Shown here one piece after another: positions 15,560 through 25,285 of a stretch of DNA of 49,933 bases. The translations under genes and the position numbers were made by a program. The notes beneath the pieces were generated by a model. The model had not been told where the DNA came from. It saw only the letters and a program-made list of their open reading frames with translations, and ran no database searches. Where the stretch lies: positions 1 through 49,933 of the forward strand of contig NZ_JAIQZB010000024.1 in assembly GCF_020164555.1 (NCBI RefSeq), in the 5' to 3' direction. The DNA comes from Salegentibacter lacus (GTDB lineage: Bacteria; Bacteroidota; Bacteroidia; Flavobacteriales; Flavobacteriaceae). Positions within the stretch are counted from its first letter, which is position 1, and every line of letters begins with the position of its first letter.

Positions 15560-16369
15560 TTATTGATTACTGGATTTCTTTTTGCTTTCAAGGAATCTAT
15601 ACATCGGGTTTGTTTCCTTATTCATCCAACCGTGATAAATAATATTTGAAAAAATGGCAATTGCACCTATTAAAGCTGAATAAGCGATAAGTGGAATTTT
15701 TCCAAAATGTCTGAAATAAATAGCGATTAAAGCCCAAACTCCAATAGCGGCGAATTCCCTCATATTTCTTCGCCAAATGATAGCGATATTTAGAAAAACA
15801 GCGACTGCAATCATAATCACCGTCCAGAGTTCTTCCCCGAAAAAAGGTGCGGTCCACTCAATTTTTGCAAGGTAAGCCGAGACATTGGCGATAGCCGCAA
15901 CGGCAATCCAACCTGAATACAGGCAAATAGGCCACCAGCTAAACGCAAGGATTTTTAAAGGCGCATCCCATCGTTCCATATTGGTATTCAGAATTATTTT
16001 TATAAGAGAGAAAAGAATTAAAAACATGAGCAATACTGAAACTCCCGTAAACTCATACAGCCAAAAAATTACCCAGGCAGCATTGGCCAGGTTAGCTGTT
16101 AAAAACCAGTAACCCGAATTTCTTAAAAACTCTAACTCATTTTTCGCTGAAAATGCCTGGAAAAGTTGATAGCCAGAAAAGACTAAAAGCGAAAGAAAAA
16201 TTATTCCCCAGATAGCAAAAGCATAACCTGCAGGGGTAAAAAGATTATAATACTCGGCGCTAAGGCTACCCATAGTATTCCCGTTAATTATTCCCGTTTG
16301 GGAAATATAGCTTACGGCAATGATTAATATTACAGAAATAAAATTCAAAACTGCGAGACGCTTTTCCAT
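15560..16369 (-). CDS. TspO/MBR-like tryptophan-rich membrane protein
   Basis: 269 residues, mostly hydrophobic, with about eight predicted transmembrane helices. FTPAGYAFAIWGIIF (49-63) and frequent Trp (AAWVIFWLY, FSWWPICLYSGW, ELWTVIMI) resemble the tryptophan-rich sensory protein/TspO group, although it is longer than canonical TspO (about 160). Relatives bind porphyrins or other small hydrophobic ligands. It starts 1 bp after the pdeM stop codon, so the two genes form one transcript, with pdeM first. The basic C-terminal tail (ESKKKSSNQ) suggests a cytoplasmic end. Confidence 0.7.
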   Translation of the reverse strand: MEKRLAVLNFISVILIIAVSYISQTGIINGNTMGSLSAEYYNLFTPAGYAFAIWGIIFLSLLVFSGYQLFQAFSAKNELEFLRNSGYWFLTANLANAAWVIFWLYEFTGVSVLLMFLILFSLIKIILNTNMERWDAPLKILAFSWWPICLYSGWIAVAAIANVSAYLAKIEWTAPFFGEELWTVIMIAVAVFLNIAIIWRRNMREFAAIGVWALIAIYFRHFGKIPLIAYSALIGAIAIFSNIIYHGWMNKETNPMYRFLESKKKSSNQ

Positions 16370-16370
16370 T

Positions 16371-17006
16371 TTAGCTGTTTTTTATTAAAATTACTTCATT
16401 TTGGGTAATCGCGTATGCTTTTTCGCCTTCATTTAGCTTCATCATATAATTCCCGGTGAATTCTCCAAAAGCAGGAAAAATTAACTGATCTTTTCTTCTG
16501 AAAAAACAAGGCAATTTAAGGCTTTGTTTTCCTTTTCCATTTAATCGGTACCCAGGATGAATATGACCGGAAAGGTTAAAGAAATCTGCCTTGTTTTCTG
16601 GATGGTGGGTAAGTAAAAAACCATTAAGCTGCCATTCTGAATGAATTTTGACACCCAGCTCTTCATATCTTAAGGGAGAAATTATATCGTGATTTCCTGC
16701 TATTAAAACTACTTCGGCTTCTACAAAACTGAGCCAGTTTTCGAATAATTTCCACTCACTATTAAGATCACTATGAAAAAGATCGCCAAGAAAACAGACG
16801 ATTTTAGGCTGAAACTTTCCTACTACTTCACTCAGCCTTAAAAAATTGGCATTGATTGCTTTATGAGGCACAGCGCTTCCAAACTTCCTGAAATGGGATA
16901 TTTTTCCCAGATGCACATCACTAATTAAAAGAATTTCTTTTTCCTTCCAGAAAGCGGCACCGCTGGGATGTAATTCAAAAGTTTGGTTTTGGAGATTTAT
17001 GGTCAT
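16371..17006 (-). CDS. pdeM: Ligase-associated DNA damage response endonuclease PdeM
   Basis: 211-residue calcineurin-like phosphoesterase. Metal motifs run in order: ISDVHLGK (28-35), LGDLFHSD (about 73-80), AGNHD (about 102-106), THHPE (about 132-136) and GHIHPGY (about 146-152). PdeM is normally encoded with an Lhr-type helicase, an ATP-dependent DNA ligase and a beta-CASP exonuclease. None of these partners is in this window; the neighbour is a TspO-like gene. Cytoplasmic; predicted Mn-dependent phosphodiesterase or nuclease. The ATG at 17006 places the first strand normally. Upstream lie two palindromic repeats and no clear promoter. Confidence 0.88.
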   Translation of the reverse strand: MTINLQNQTFELHPSGAAFWKEKEILLISDVHLGKISHFRKFGSAVPHKAINANFLRLSEVVGKFQPKIVCFLGDLFHSDLNSEWKLFENWLSFVEAEVVLIAGNHDIISPLRYEELGVKIHSEWQLNGFLLTHHPENKADFFNLSGHIHPGYRLNGKGKQSLKLPCFFRRKDQLIFPAFGEFTGNYMMKLNEGEKAYAITQNEVILIKNS

Positions 17007-17032
17007 AGGAATTTAGAACAACTAAAAAACTT

Positions 17033-17109
17033 CGTCATTGCGAGGCACGAAGCAATTAGTAAATTATAGTATTAAAGCTTGAGATTACTTCACTGCGTTC
17101 GTAATGACG
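17033..17109. repeat. Palindromic intergenic repeat, CGTCATTGCGAGG type
   Basis: It starts CGTCATTGCGAGGCACGAAG and ends CACTGCGTTCGTAATGACG. The terminal 11 bp are inverted with one mismatch. This repeat type (CGTCATTGCGAGG...) is widespread in bacterial intergenic DNA and differs from the CTGAAA-type element elsewhere in the window. Confidence 0.7.
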
Positions 17110-17158
17110 TTCTTCTGAAACACTCTGCTTTTAAAAATAAGTTTTATTTCATTTAATG

Positions 17159-17187
17159 TTAGGTCCTGAATCAAATTCAAGATGACG
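17159..17187. repeat. Half copy of the dispersed CTGAA-type element
   Basis: AGGTCCTGAATCAAATTC followed by AAGATGACG is a decayed right arm of the element at 8682-8761. It lies just downstream of the aminotransferase stop codon. Nothing else is seen in 17007-17198. Confidence 0.6.
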
Positions 17188-17198
17188 TTGCAATTCAA

Positions 17199-18353
17199 TT
17201 ACAGCTTATGCAAAATCTCTGCTGCTTTTTCTAAGGTTTCATCGGTTTTGGCGAAGCAGAAACGCAGCTGTTTGTGGTCTTTTCCATCCTTATGAAATAC
17301 AGAAACCGGGATGGTTGCTATCCCTTTTTCGGTAATTAATCTTTTTGCAAAATCCACATCGTGTTCATCGGTTATTTCAGAATAGTCCATCACCTGAAAG
17401 TAGGTTCCTTTTGAGGGTATGCCTTTAAACTTTGAACCTTGCAACAGCTCAAGGAATTTATCGCGTTTTTGCTGATAGAAATTTCCCAGGCTCAAATAGT
17501 GATCCGGATTTTTTAGGTATTCAGCGAAGGCCCTTTGCATTGGGTGATTTACACAAAAAACCGTGGCTTGATGAAATTTAATAATCTCTTTCATTAAAAC
17601 TTCAGGAGCTACACAGTACCCCATTTTCCAACCGGTATTGTGAAAAGTTTTCCCGAAAGAGGCGCAAACGATCGCCCGCTCGGCTAATCCGGGAAATTTG
17701 GAGGCGCTTTGGTGTTCTTCCTTATCAAAAATTAAATGTTCATAAACCTCATCGCTTAAAAGAATAATATTGGTATTCTTCAATAATTTCTCCAGTCGCT
17801 GCATATCATTTTTAGAAAGGATTGTTCCGGTTGGATTATGCGGCGTATTAATGACGATCATCCTGGTTTTAGAAGTGATTTTTTCTTCCACTTCCTGCCA
17901 GTCGATTGTAAAGTCTTTCCCTTTTAATTCTATCAAAACGGGTTTGCCTCCGGCCAGTTTAATATCGGGTTCATAAGAATCGTAAGCCGGTTTAAAGACA
18001 ATAACTTCATCGCCGGGATGAACAAACGCGCTTATCGCGCAATATAATGCTTGAGTAGCGCCCGCAGTAAAAATGATTTCAGAAGCTTCATTATATTCTT
18101 TCCCGTAGAGAGTTCCAATTTTAGCAACTATTTGTTCCCTTAATTCGGGAATACCATTCATTGGTGGATACTGATTGTAGCCATCTTTCATCGCTTTACA
18201 AACCAGCTCTTTCAAATGATTATCGGTTTCAAAATTCGGAAAACCCTGGGAAAGATCTATTGCATCGTGTTTTGTGGCCAACCCACTCATTACAGAAAAT
18301 ATACTGGTTTTCCCAGCGGGAAGTTTGGAAGGAAGATTTTGAAAATCTGGCAT
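17199..18353 (-). CDS. PLP-dependent methionine aminotransferase (YbdL-like)
   Basis: 384-residue fold-type I aminotransferase of class I/II. Motifs: DLSQGFPNFETD (36-47), GATQALYCA for cofactor phosphate contact, NTPHNPTG (about 168-175), DEVYEHLIF, and the Schiff-base lysine K235 in SFGKTFHNTGWK; a substrate-carboxylate Arg is in KQLRFCFAK near the C-terminus. QGFPNF and the overall pattern match methionine aminotransferase/kynurenine aminotransferase-like enzymes, which transaminate Met to 4-methylthio-2-oxobutanoate in methionine salvage. Monocistronic. The ATG at 18353 lies within a sequence shared with homologues (SKLPAGKTSIFS). Confidence 0.88.
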   Translation of the reverse strand: MPDFQNLPSKLPAGKTSIFSVMSGLATKHDAIDLSQGFPNFETDNHLKELVCKAMKDGYNQYPPMNGIPELREQIVAKIGTLYGKEYNEASEIIFTAGATQALYCAISAFVHPGDEVIVFKPAYDSYEPDIKLAGGKPVLIELKGKDFTIDWQEVEEKITSKTRMIVINTPHNPTGTILSKNDMQRLEKLLKNTNIILLSDEVYEHLIFDKEEHQSASKFPGLAERAIVCASFGKTFHNTGWKMGYCVAPEVLMKEIIKFHQATVFCVNHPMQRAFAEYLKNPDHYLSLGNFYQQKRDKFLELLQGSKFKGIPSKGTYFQVMDYSEITDEHDVDFAKRLITEKGIATIPVSVFHKDGKDHKQLRFCFAKTDETLEKAAEILHKL

Positions 18354-18472
18354 TGTTGTATTTTTAAATCCCCTTAAATGGGTTTTATTAAACGATGTGC
18401 TACATCGTAATCGGGTGAATTTTCTCTCTTTAAATAACTCCTGTGTTTTTCTCGACGTAGTTGATTAAGTTG

Positions 18473-18507
18473 CATAAAAAATCCCAAATTCAAAAAGAAT
18501 TTGGGAT
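18473..18507 (-). terminator. Intrinsic terminator of the sdh operon
   Basis: ATCCCAAATTC (18481-18491) pairs perfectly with GAATTTGGGAT (18497-18507) around a 5-nt loop. On the minus strand the stem is followed by a T-rich run. It lies 26 bp after the sdhB stop codon. Confidence 0.85.
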
Positions 18508-18532
18508 CAATTTATTTGTATTTAAGGAAGTT

Positions 18533-19279
18533 TTATCCTTTTACGCTAGCTGCAAGATATTCGCGGTTCATACGAGCGATATTCTCTAAAGAAATTCCTT
18601 TAGGACATTCTATTTCGCAGGCACCTGTATTACTACAGTTTCCAAACCCTTCTTCATCCATTTGTCTAACCATTGCCTGAACACGCTCGGTAGCTTCTAC
18701 ACGTCCTTGTGGAAGCAAAGCATATTGAGAAACTTTAGCTGAAGTAAACAACATAGCACTTGCATTTTTACAAGCCGCTACACAAGCTCCACAACCAATA
18801 CAGGTTGCCGCATTAAAAGATTCATCGGCCTTTTCTTTTTCTATAGGAATAGTATTCGCATCTACGGTATTCCCCGAAGTATTTACCGAAACATATCCCC
18901 AGGCTTGCTGAATCCTGTCAAAAGCAGTACGATCTACAATAAGGTCTTTTATAACTGGAAACGCTTTTGCTCTAAATGGCTCTATATAAATAGTATCACC
19001 ATCTTTAAAAGAACGCATATGTAACTGACAGGTAGCAATAAGTTTATCGGGGCCGTGTGGCTCACCGTTGATTTGCAAAGAACAGGAACCACAAATTCCC
19101 TCACGACAATCGTGATCAAATTGAATGGTATCTTCTCCCTTTTCTACCAACTGCTCGTTAAGGATATCCAGCATCTCAAGAAAAGACATATCTCCATCTA
19201 TCCCATCTACAGGATAATCTACCATTTTTCCTTTAGCAGTGGCATTTTCCTGACGCCATATTTTTAAGTTAAGCTTCAT
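18533..19279 (-). CDS. sdhB: Succinate dehydrogenase/fumarate reductase iron-sulfur subunit
   Basis: 248 residues. It carries the three Fe-S clusters that pass electrons from SdhA to the quinone site. The [2Fe-2S] ligands are CREGICGSC (about 58-66) with a further Cys. The [4Fe-4S] motif is [11 protein letters not shown] (about 148-158). The last Cys group is in [15 protein letters not shown] (about 205-219). All cluster ligands are present. Last gene of sdhCAB, 68 bp after sdhA with a repeat-derived hairpin between them, and followed by a strong terminator. Confidence 0.96.
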   Translation of the reverse strand: MKLNLKIWRQENATAKGKMVDYPVDGIDGDMSFLEMLDILNEQLVEKGEDTIQFDHDCREGICGSCSLQINGEPHGPDKLIATCQLHMRSFKDGDTIYIEPFRAKAFPVIKDLIVDRTAFDRIQQAWGYVSVNTSGNTVDANTIPIEKEKADESFNAATCIGCGACVAACKNASAMLFTSAKVSQYALLPQGRVEATERVQAMVRQMDEEGFGNCSNTGACEIECPKGISLENIARMNREYLAASVKG

Positions 19280-19308
19280 ATCTTAAAAGTATTGAGTAGT
19301 GAGTATTT

Positions 19309-19335
19309 AGTATTGAGCTCTTAATACTCAATACT
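19309..19335. repeat. AGTATTGAG inverted and tandem repeat between sdhA and sdhB
   Basis: AGTATTGAG (19309-19317) pairs with CTCAATACT (19327-19335) around a 9-nt loop. A further AGTATTGAG copy lies at about 19288-19296, next to a related GTGAGTATT string, so the gap is a small patch of repeats. It may form an mRNA hairpin within the sdh transcript. Confidence 0.55.
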
Positions 19336-19347
19336 GAAATCTCAATT

Positions 19348-21351
19348 CTATTTATAACTTCTTGTTTTCAATTCTATATTTTCAAATACTAGTTCTTCTT
19401 TGTGAAGAACAGCATCGGCGGGTTTTCCTTTATGTTCCCAGGCGGCAACGTATCTAAAGTTTTCGTCATCCCTCAAGGCTTCACCTTCTTCGGTTTGGTA
19501 TTCTTCTCTAAAATGCCCTCCACAAGATTCATTTCTATGTAAAGCATCCTTAGCGAATAATTCTCCAAGTTCAAGGAAATCTGCCACACGACCGGCTTTT
19601 TCAAGCTCGGCATTTTTAGAGGTTGCAGTTCCCGGAACTTTTACGTTTTTCCAGAAATCTTCTCTTAAAGCTGCAATTTCTTCAATCGCCTCTTTTAAGC
19701 CTTCTGCATTACGTGCCATTCCGCATTTGTTCCACATAATCAAGCCTAATTCCTTGTGATAGGAATCTACCGATTTGTTTCCATTGGCATTCATCAATTT
19801 ATCCATTCGCTCTTTCACCGCATTTTCAGTTTCTTCAAATTCAGGAGAATCTGTAGAAATTGCACCAGTACGAATATCATTCGATAAATAATTACCAATC
19901 GTGTAAGGCAATACAAAATAACCATCTGCTAATCCCTGCATTAATGCAGAAGCCCCAAGCCTGTTAGCACCGTGATCTGAGAAGTTAGCTTCTCCGGCAG
20001 CGTAACAACCCGGAATGGTAGTCTGTAAATTATAATCTACCCAAAGTCCACCCATTGTATAGTGAACGGCAGGATATATCATCATTGGGGTTTCATACGG
20101 ATTCTGGTCTACGATCTTCTGATACATATCGAAGAGGTTTCCGTATTTAGAAGCTACTACTTCTTTCCCTAGTTTTATTATTTCTTCTTTTGAAGCATTT
20201 TTATTTCCTGAAGTAAAGGCTTTCTCTTTTCCGTAACGCTCTATTGCACTGGCAAAATCAAGATATACAGCCTGTCCTGTTTTATTTACTCCAAAACCGG
20301 CATCACAACGCTCTTTGGCAGCTCTGGAAGCTACATCACGTGGCACAAGGTTACCAAATGCAGGATAACGACGCTCCAGGTAATAATCTCTATCTTCTTC
20401 TGAAAGTTCTGTTGGTTTCTTCTTGCCGGCTCTTATAGCTTCAGCATCTTCTTTTTTCTTCGGCACCCAGATTCTTCCATCATTCCGAAGGGATTCAGAC
20501 ATCAACGTAAGTTTAGACTGATGATCTCCAGAAACCGGTATACAAGTTGGGTGAATTTGTGTATAGCAAGGGTTGGCAAAATATGCACCTCTACGATGCG
20601 CTCTCCAGGCGGCCGTCACATTACTTCCCATCGCGTTAGTTGAAAGGAAGAAAACATTACCATAACCACCGGAAGCCAACACCACAGCGTGAGCAGAGTG
20701 GCGTTCAATTTCGCCAGTAATCATATTTCTGGCAATAATTCCCCGGGCTTTACCATCTACTAATACTAAATCCATCATTTCGTGACGGTTGTAAGGCTTG
20801 ATCTTTCCACGGTTAATCTGACGGTTCATTGCTGAATAAGCTCCAAGCAACAACTGCTGTCCCGTTTGTCCTTTAGCATAAAAAGTACGGGATACTAATA
20901 CCCCACCAAAAGAACGGTTATCTAAATAACCTCCATATTCACGGGCAAAAGGAACTCCCTGTGCCACACATTGATCTATAATATTTCCAGAAACCTCAGC
21001 AAGACGATAAACGTTCCCTTCGCGAGAACGATAATCCCCACCTTTTACAGTATCGTAAAATAAGCGATAATCTGAATCACCGTCTCCCTGGTAATTTTTT
21101 GAAGCGTTAATACCTCCCTGAGCGGCGATAGAGTGGGCACGTCTTGGAGAATCCTGGTAACAAAATGTTTTCACATTATAACCTAATTCGGCAAGAGTTG
21201 CAGCTGCACTACCCCCGGCAAGTCCTGTTCCTATTACAATAACGTCTATATTACGTTTGTTGGCAGGATTAACAAGATTGATATTATTTTTATGATTGGT
21301 CCACTTTTCTTTTAGAGGCCCTTTAGGTATTTTTGAATCTAAAACTGACAT
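19348..21351 (-). CDS. sdhA: Succinate dehydrogenase/fumarate reductase flavoprotein subunit
   Basis: 667 residues. It oxidises succinate to fumarate at a covalently bound FAD in the TCA cycle, on the cytoplasmic face of the inner membrane. The dinucleotide motif is [12 protein letters not shown] (about 39-50). The FAD-linking His is in [14 protein letters not shown]. The active-site region is seen as HPTCIPVSG and DVASRA, with the substrate motif [12 protein letters not shown]. No mitochondrial-type features. It lies 12 bp after sdhC, so the two are co-transcribed. Length fits the Bacteroidetes/Bacillus class-B type. Confidence 0.97.
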   Translation of the reverse strand: MSVLDSKIPKGPLKEKWTNHKNNINLVNPANKRNIDVIVIGTGLAGGSAAATLAELGYNVKTFCYQDSPRRAHSIAAQGGINASKNYQGDGDSDYRLFYDTVKGGDYRSREGNVYRLAEVSGNIIDQCVAQGVPFAREYGGYLDNRSFGGVLVSRTFYAKGQTGQQLLLGAYSAMNRQINRGKIKPYNRHEMMDLVLVDGKARGIIARNMITGEIERHSAHAVVLASGGYGNVFFLSTNAMGSNVTAAWRAHRRGAYFANPCYTQIHPTCIPVSGDHQSKLTLMSESLRNDGRIWVPKKKEDAEAIRAGKKKPTELSEEDRDYYLERRYPAFGNLVPRDVASRAAKERCDAGFGVNKTGQAVYLDFASAIERYGKEKAFTSGNKNASKEEIIKLGKEVVASKYGNLFDMYQKIVDQNPYETPMMIYPAVHYTMGGLWVDYNLQTTIPGCYAAGEANFSDHGANRLGASALMQGLADGYFVLPYTIGNYLSNDIRTGAISTDSPEFEETENAVKERMDKLMNANGNKSVDSYHKELGLIMWNKCGMARNAEGLKEAIEEIAALREDFWKNVKVPGTATSKNAELEKAGRVADFLELGELFAKDALHRNESCGGHFREEYQTEEGEALRDDENFRYVAAWEHKGKPADAVLHKEELVFENIELKTRSYK

Positions 21352-21363
21352 AAATCTTACGTA

Positions 21364-22026
21364 TTAAAGGTTATTAATATAGTGAAAAAGGGCTATAAAA
21401 ATAAATCCTAGCGGTATGATGATCGCATAAGCCTTGGTGAATCCTCTAAGTCCTTTGGCGTACTTATTTCTCCATCCAACAGATTGGAAAGAAGAAGAAA
21501 AGCCGTGATAAAGGTGAAGGGCCAAAAATACAAATGAAACCACGTATAATATTGTTCTAACCGGGCTTTGGAATTTCGCCACTAACTCGTCATAATAACG
21601 AGCAGCGTCTTCGGGATGCGATTCAATATATTTATGAATCATTTCCGGAAACCAGAAATCGTAAAAGTGAAGCCCTAAAAAAGCTAAAATTACAAGTCCG
21701 GAGTAAATCATATTTCTTGACACCCAGCTTGAATTTTCATTTCCGGCAAACTTCACATACTTTATGTCTCTTGCTCCACGGTTTTTCGCTTCCAGTATAA
21801 AACCCATTACAAAGTGAAAAATCACTCCAAAAATTAAAATCGGTTGCAATAAAGCCTGCACAAAAAAGTTGGTTCCCATAAAATGAGAAACCTCATTAAA
21901 GACGTCTTTACTGAATACTGAAATAAAATTGATACTGAAATGCTGAGCTAAAAATAAGACCAGAAATAGTCCCGATAAGGCCATAGCAAATTTTCTTGCT
22001 ATGGTTGAATTTAGAAATCCACCCAT
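21364..22026 (-). CDS. sdhC: Succinate dehydrogenase cytochrome b subunit (class B membrane anchor)
   Basis: About 220 residues with five predicted transmembrane helices: FAMALSGLFLVLFLAQHFS, ALLQPILIFGVIFHFVMGF, MIYSGLVILAFLGLHFYDF, TILYVVSFVFLALHLYHGF and AYAIIIPLGFIFIALFHYI. His residues within the helices can ligate two haem b groups, as in class-B enzymes that have a single fused anchor and no SdhD. The ATG at 22026 (MGGFLNSTIARK) is chosen over a GTG at 22077 because it gives the family N-terminus directly before helix I. First gene of sdhCAB. Confidence 0.94.
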   Translation of the reverse strand: MGGFLNSTIARKFAMALSGLFLVLFLAQHFSINFISVFSKDVFNEVSHFMGTNFFVQALLQPILIFGVIFHFVMGFILEAKNRGARDIKYVKFAGNENSSWVSRNMIYSGLVILAFLGLHFYDFWFPEMIHKYIESHPEDAARYYDELVAKFQSPVRTILYVVSFVFLALHLYHGFSSSFQSVGWRNKYAKGLRGFTKAYAIIIPLGFIFIALFHYINNL

Positions 22027-22119
22027 TGGTTTGATAATTTTATAGAAATTTAACAGCAAAAATACACTCCAAATCACTTACGGACAAACTTTCAAGCCTG
22101 TTTATAGGACTATTTAGAA

Positions 22120-22127
22120 CAAATATA
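22120..22127 (-). promoter_or_regulatory. -7 box TATATTTG for the sdh operon
   Basis: The plus strand reads CAAATATA, an exact TAnnTTTG match on the minus strand, about 94 bp before the sdhC ATG. No clear TTG at -33. A perfect palindrome, AAAGGTT-AA-AACCTTT (22178-22193), lies about 50 bp further upstream and could be a regulator site. Confidence 0.5.
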
Positions 22128-22286
22128 AGTAAGCGATAATTTTGTTGAAGACCATTATTCCCAATCTACACAATGCTAAAGGTTAAAACCTTTACCTAAT
22201 GCTATCTTCTAAAGCACTTCAATTTTTCCTGGTGAAAATTTATATAAATTACGGTTACACAATTCACAAACCAGGTTAAGAATGAA

Positions 22287-22338
22287 AACTCCATAAAAAA
22301 AGCTACCCATAGATTTAGGTAGCTTTTTTTTATGGAGT
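22287..22338 (-). terminator. Strong intrinsic terminator of asnB
   Basis: AACTCCATAAAAAAAGC then TACC pairs with GGTAGC, a T8 run and ATGGAGTT, an almost perfect stem of about 20 bp with one bulged base and a 10-nt loop. T-runs lie on both strands, so it may act in both directions. It begins 9 bp after the asnB stop. Nothing else but the sdh promoter and palindrome is seen in 22027-22347. Confidence 0.88.
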
Positions 22339-22347
22339 TTAGTTTTT

Positions 22348-24018
22348 CTAATCTTTTTTATAACTATCAGCATGAACATTAGCCACTGCTCTACCCGATG
22401 GATCGTTCATATTTTTAAAAGACTCATCCCACTCTAAAGCGGTTGGGGTACTACAAGCTACAGAGGGTACAGATGGAACTGACTTTGCTGCCGCATCGCT
22501 TGGGAAATGATCGGTAAAAATAGATCGGTAGTAATATTCTTCTTTACTAGATGGTGGTTGAATTGGAAATTTAAAGTGTGCATTTTTAAGCTGCTCATCA
22601 CTCACCTCTGCATTAACCAATTCTTTTAGAGTATCTATCCAACTATAACCAACACCATCCGAAAATTGTTCTTTTTGTCTCCAGGCTACGCTTTCTGGCA
22701 AATAATCTTCAAATGCCTTTCTTAGTACCCATTTTTCAATACGTTCCCCGGTAATCATTTTATCTTTAGGATTTATTCGCATAGCTACATCCATAAATTC
22801 TTTATCCAGGAAAGGAACACGCCCCTCTATACCCCAGGCACAAAGAGATTTATTAGCTCGTAAACAATCATATTGATGTAATTTATCTAATTTTCGAACG
22901 GTCTCCTCGTGAAAATCTTTTGCACTCGGAGCTTTATGAAAGTAAAGATACCCGCCAAATAATTCATCTGCACCTTCACCCGAAAGCACCATTTTAATCC
23001 CCAAAGATTTGATAGTTCTAGCCATTAAATACATAGGAGTAGACGCCCTAATTGTAGTTACATCATAAGTTTCTAAATGATAAATCACATCTTTAATCGC
23101 ATCTAACCCTTCCTGTATGGTGAATTTTATTTCGTGATGCACCGTATCTAAATGATCGGCCACTTTTTGTGCAGCAGCAAGATCTGGCGACCCCTCTAAC
23201 CCAATGGCAAAAGAGTGTAATCTTGGGTACCATGCCGCATCTTTATCGTCACTCTCTATTCTTTTTTCTGAATATAATTTGGCAACTGCAGAAGTAATTG
23301 AAGAATCTAAGCCACCTGAAAGTAAAACACCATAAGGCACATCACTCATCAACTGCCGGTGTACCGCTTTTTCAAGAGCTTCCTTTAAATCTTCGATACT
23401 GGTTTCATTATCCTTTACGGCATCATATTCCATCCAGTCGCGCTCATACCATTTTTGGAAACCTTCCTTTTTACTAGATAAATAATGCCCGGGAGGAAAT
23501 AATTCAATCTTAGTACATTTACCTTCCAAAGCTTTAAGTTCTGAAGCTACATAAAAAGTTCCATTTTGATCCCAGCCTACATATAAAGGAATTATACCCA
23601 TATGATCGCGAGCAATAAAATACTCATCATTTTCGACATCATAAATAGCAAAACCAAAAATCCCGTTTAATTCATCTAAAAAGCTATCTCCTTTTTCTTT
23701 ATAAAGCGCGAGGATAACTTCACAATCAGATTTTGTTTGAAAGTTATAATTTGGAAACTGACTTCTTAATTCATTATGATTATAGATTTCTCCATTTGCA
23801 GCAAGCACAAGTTGTTTATCATCAGACAATAATGGTTGTCCACCAGAAATGGGATCTACAATGGCCAGGCGTTCATGTGCCAAAATCGCTTTTTCATCAC
23901 TATAAATTCCACTCCAGTCTGGGCCACGATGTCTTAAACATTTAGCCATTTCTAATATTTGAGGTCTTAAGTCTTCAGACCTCTCTTTTAAATCGAAAGC
24001 ACAAACAATTCCACACAC
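22348..24018 (-). CDS. asnB: Asparagine synthase B (glutamine-hydrolysing)
   Basis: 556 residues with two domains. The N-terminal class-II glutamine amidotransferase has nucleophile Cys2 exposed after Met removal (MCGIVCAFD), RHRGPDWSG and NGEIYNHNELR. The C-terminal synthetase domain has the PP-loop VLLSGGLDSSI (about 229-239) that binds ATP, and LSGEGADELFGGY. It makes Asn from Asp, Gln and ATP in the cytoplasm. The length matches AsnB. Monocistronic, with its own strong terminator. Upstream on the minus strand AATATTTG at 24050-24057 is one base off the -7 consensus. Confidence 0.96.
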   Translation of the reverse strand: MCGIVCAFDLKERSEDLRPQILEMAKCLRHRGPDWSGIYSDEKAILAHERLAIVDPISGGQPLLSDDKQLVLAANGEIYNHNELRSQFPNYNFQTKSDCEVILALYKEKGDSFLDELNGIFGFAIYDVENDEYFIARDHMGIIPLYVGWDQNGTFYVASELKALEGKCTKIELFPPGHYLSSKKEGFQKWYERDWMEYDAVKDNETSIEDLKEALEKAVHRQLMSDVPYGVLLSGGLDSSITSAVAKLYSEKRIESDDKDAAWYPRLHSFAIGLEGSPDLAAAQKVADHLDTVHHEIKFTIQEGLDAIKDVIYHLETYDVTTIRASTPMYLMARTIKSLGIKMVLSGEGADELFGGYLYFHKAPSAKDFHEETVRKLDKLHQYDCLRANKSLCAWGIEGRVPFLDKEFMDVAMRINPKDKMITGERIEKWVLRKAFEDYLPESVAWRQKEQFSDGVGYSWIDTLKELVNAEVSDEQLKNAHFKFPIQPPSSKEEYYYRSIFTDHFPSDAAAKSVPSVPSVACSTPTALEWDESFKNMNDPSGRAVANVHADSYKKD

Positions 24019-24340
24019 AGCTTTAAAATTTTAAGTATTAATATTGAAACAAATATTGAATTAATATTTCATAAAAAAAGCCAATATAGGATATTTGGTT
24101 ACATATGAAAATTTAAAATTACATATTAACTCCATATTAAAAATTAAATTTAATAATAATTACGATTTAATTTCAGCAGTAAAATTTTTGGAAAGCATTA
24201 AAAATATTATTCCTAAAATTGAAAATTGCAAAAATCAACTTTTGTCGAATTTTTCCGATTTTGCAAAAACTTAATGGGAAGTAAGCCAGGTTTTTAGTAA
24301 TTTCAGGAGATAGAATTTCACCATTAATTCATAAGTTTTC
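24019..24340. other. AT-rich divergent intergenic region, asnB / cbpA
   Basis: 322 bp with no credible ORF. It holds a possible asnB -7 box (24050-24057, minus) and an inverted repeat, TTGCAAAAATC (24226-24236) / GATTTTGCAA (24257-24266), with one extra A in the left arm. The DNA is rich in A and T tracts and probably carries both divergent promoters. No terminator or RNA gene is seen. Confidence 0.45.
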
Positions 24341-25285
24341 ATGGATTTTATAGACTACTACAAACTGCTGGAATTAGATAAATCTGCCAGCCAGGCTGAT
24401 ATTAAAAAAGCCTACCGGAAGCTGGCCAGGAAATATCACCCAGATCTCAACCCAAATAACAAGGAAGCTCAGCTTAGGTTTCAACAAATAAATGAAGCCA
24501 ACGAAGTGTTGAGCGATCCTGAAAAACGAAAAAAATACGACCAGTACGGGAAAGACTGGCAACACGCAGATGCCTACGAGGAAGCCAAAAAGCAACAACA
24601 AGCTTCAGGCGGAAGAGCCCATTCCGGTGGTGGCTATGGAGGTTCGGGCTTTGGTGGCGGCCAAAGCAGTCATTCCTATTCAGGAAATTTTGACGATGAT
24701 ACTTTTTCAGACTTTTTTGAGGAAATGTTTGGCAGTGGCGCAAGAGCTCACGGTTCGGGTCGCGACCGACATTTTAAAGGGCAGGATTTTAATGCTGAGT
24801 TTCAACTAAACTTAAGCGATGTTTACACCAGCCACAAACAAACACTCACGGTAAATGGGAAGAATATTCGACTTACAATTCCCGCCGGAGTTGAGAATGG
24901 GCAAACCATTAAAATTAAGGGTCATGGCGGCCCAGGTGTTCAGGGCGGCCCCAAAGGCGATCTTTTTATCACTTTTAATATTATAAACAACACAAAATTC
25001 AAAAGAGAAAAAGAGAATTTATTCGCTACCATAGACATCGATCTATATACTGCATTGCTTGGTGGAGAAATAACCGTAGACACTTTTAGCGGAAAAGTAA
25101 AATTAAACGTGAAACCCGAAACCCAGCCCGACACGAAAGTAAAATTAAAAGGGAAAGGTTTCCCTAAATATAAAAAGGAAGATCAGTTTGGGGACTTAAT
25201 TATCACTTACCACATAAGAATGCCTACCAACTTAAGCAGCCGAGAAAAAGAATTATTTAGAGAACTTCAAAAATTACGCTCATGA
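24341..25285 (+). CDS. cbpA: DnaJ-family co-chaperone, CbpA type
   Basis: 314 residues. The J domain (about 4-70) has the HPD triad at 33-35 (KYHPDLNPN), which stimulates DnaK ATPase. A Gly/Ser/His-rich linker (about 88-120) includes [14 protein letters not shown]. Two beta-barrel substrate-binding domains follow, with the DnaJ_C pattern ([38 protein letters not shown]). The CxxCxGxG zinc finger of DnaJ is absent, which places it with CbpA. The following cbpM-like gene overlaps it by 4 bp, confirming the assignment. Cytoplasmic and possibly nucleoid-associated. Confidence 0.9.
   Translation: MDFIDYYKLLELDKSASQADIKKAYRKLARKYHPDLNPNNKEAQLRFQQINEANEVLSDPEKRKKYDQYGKDWQHADAYEEAKKQQQASGGRAHSGGGYGGSGFGGGQSSHSYSGNFDDDTFSDFFEEMFGSGARAHGSGRDRHFKGQDFNAEFQLNLSDVYTSHKQTLTVNGKNIRLTIPAGVENGQTIKIKGHGGPGVQGGPKGDLFITFNIINNTKFKREKENLFATIDIDLYTALLGGEITVDTFSGKVKLNVKPETQPDTKVKLKGKGFPKYKKEDQFGDLIITYHIRMPTNLSSREKELFRELQKLRS

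Noticed and set aside
18354-18532. S-adenosylmethionine riboswitch ahead of the methionine aminotransferase
   Set aside because: The upstream region (minus strand) is short and shows no SAM-type stems; the only strong hairpin is the sdh terminator.
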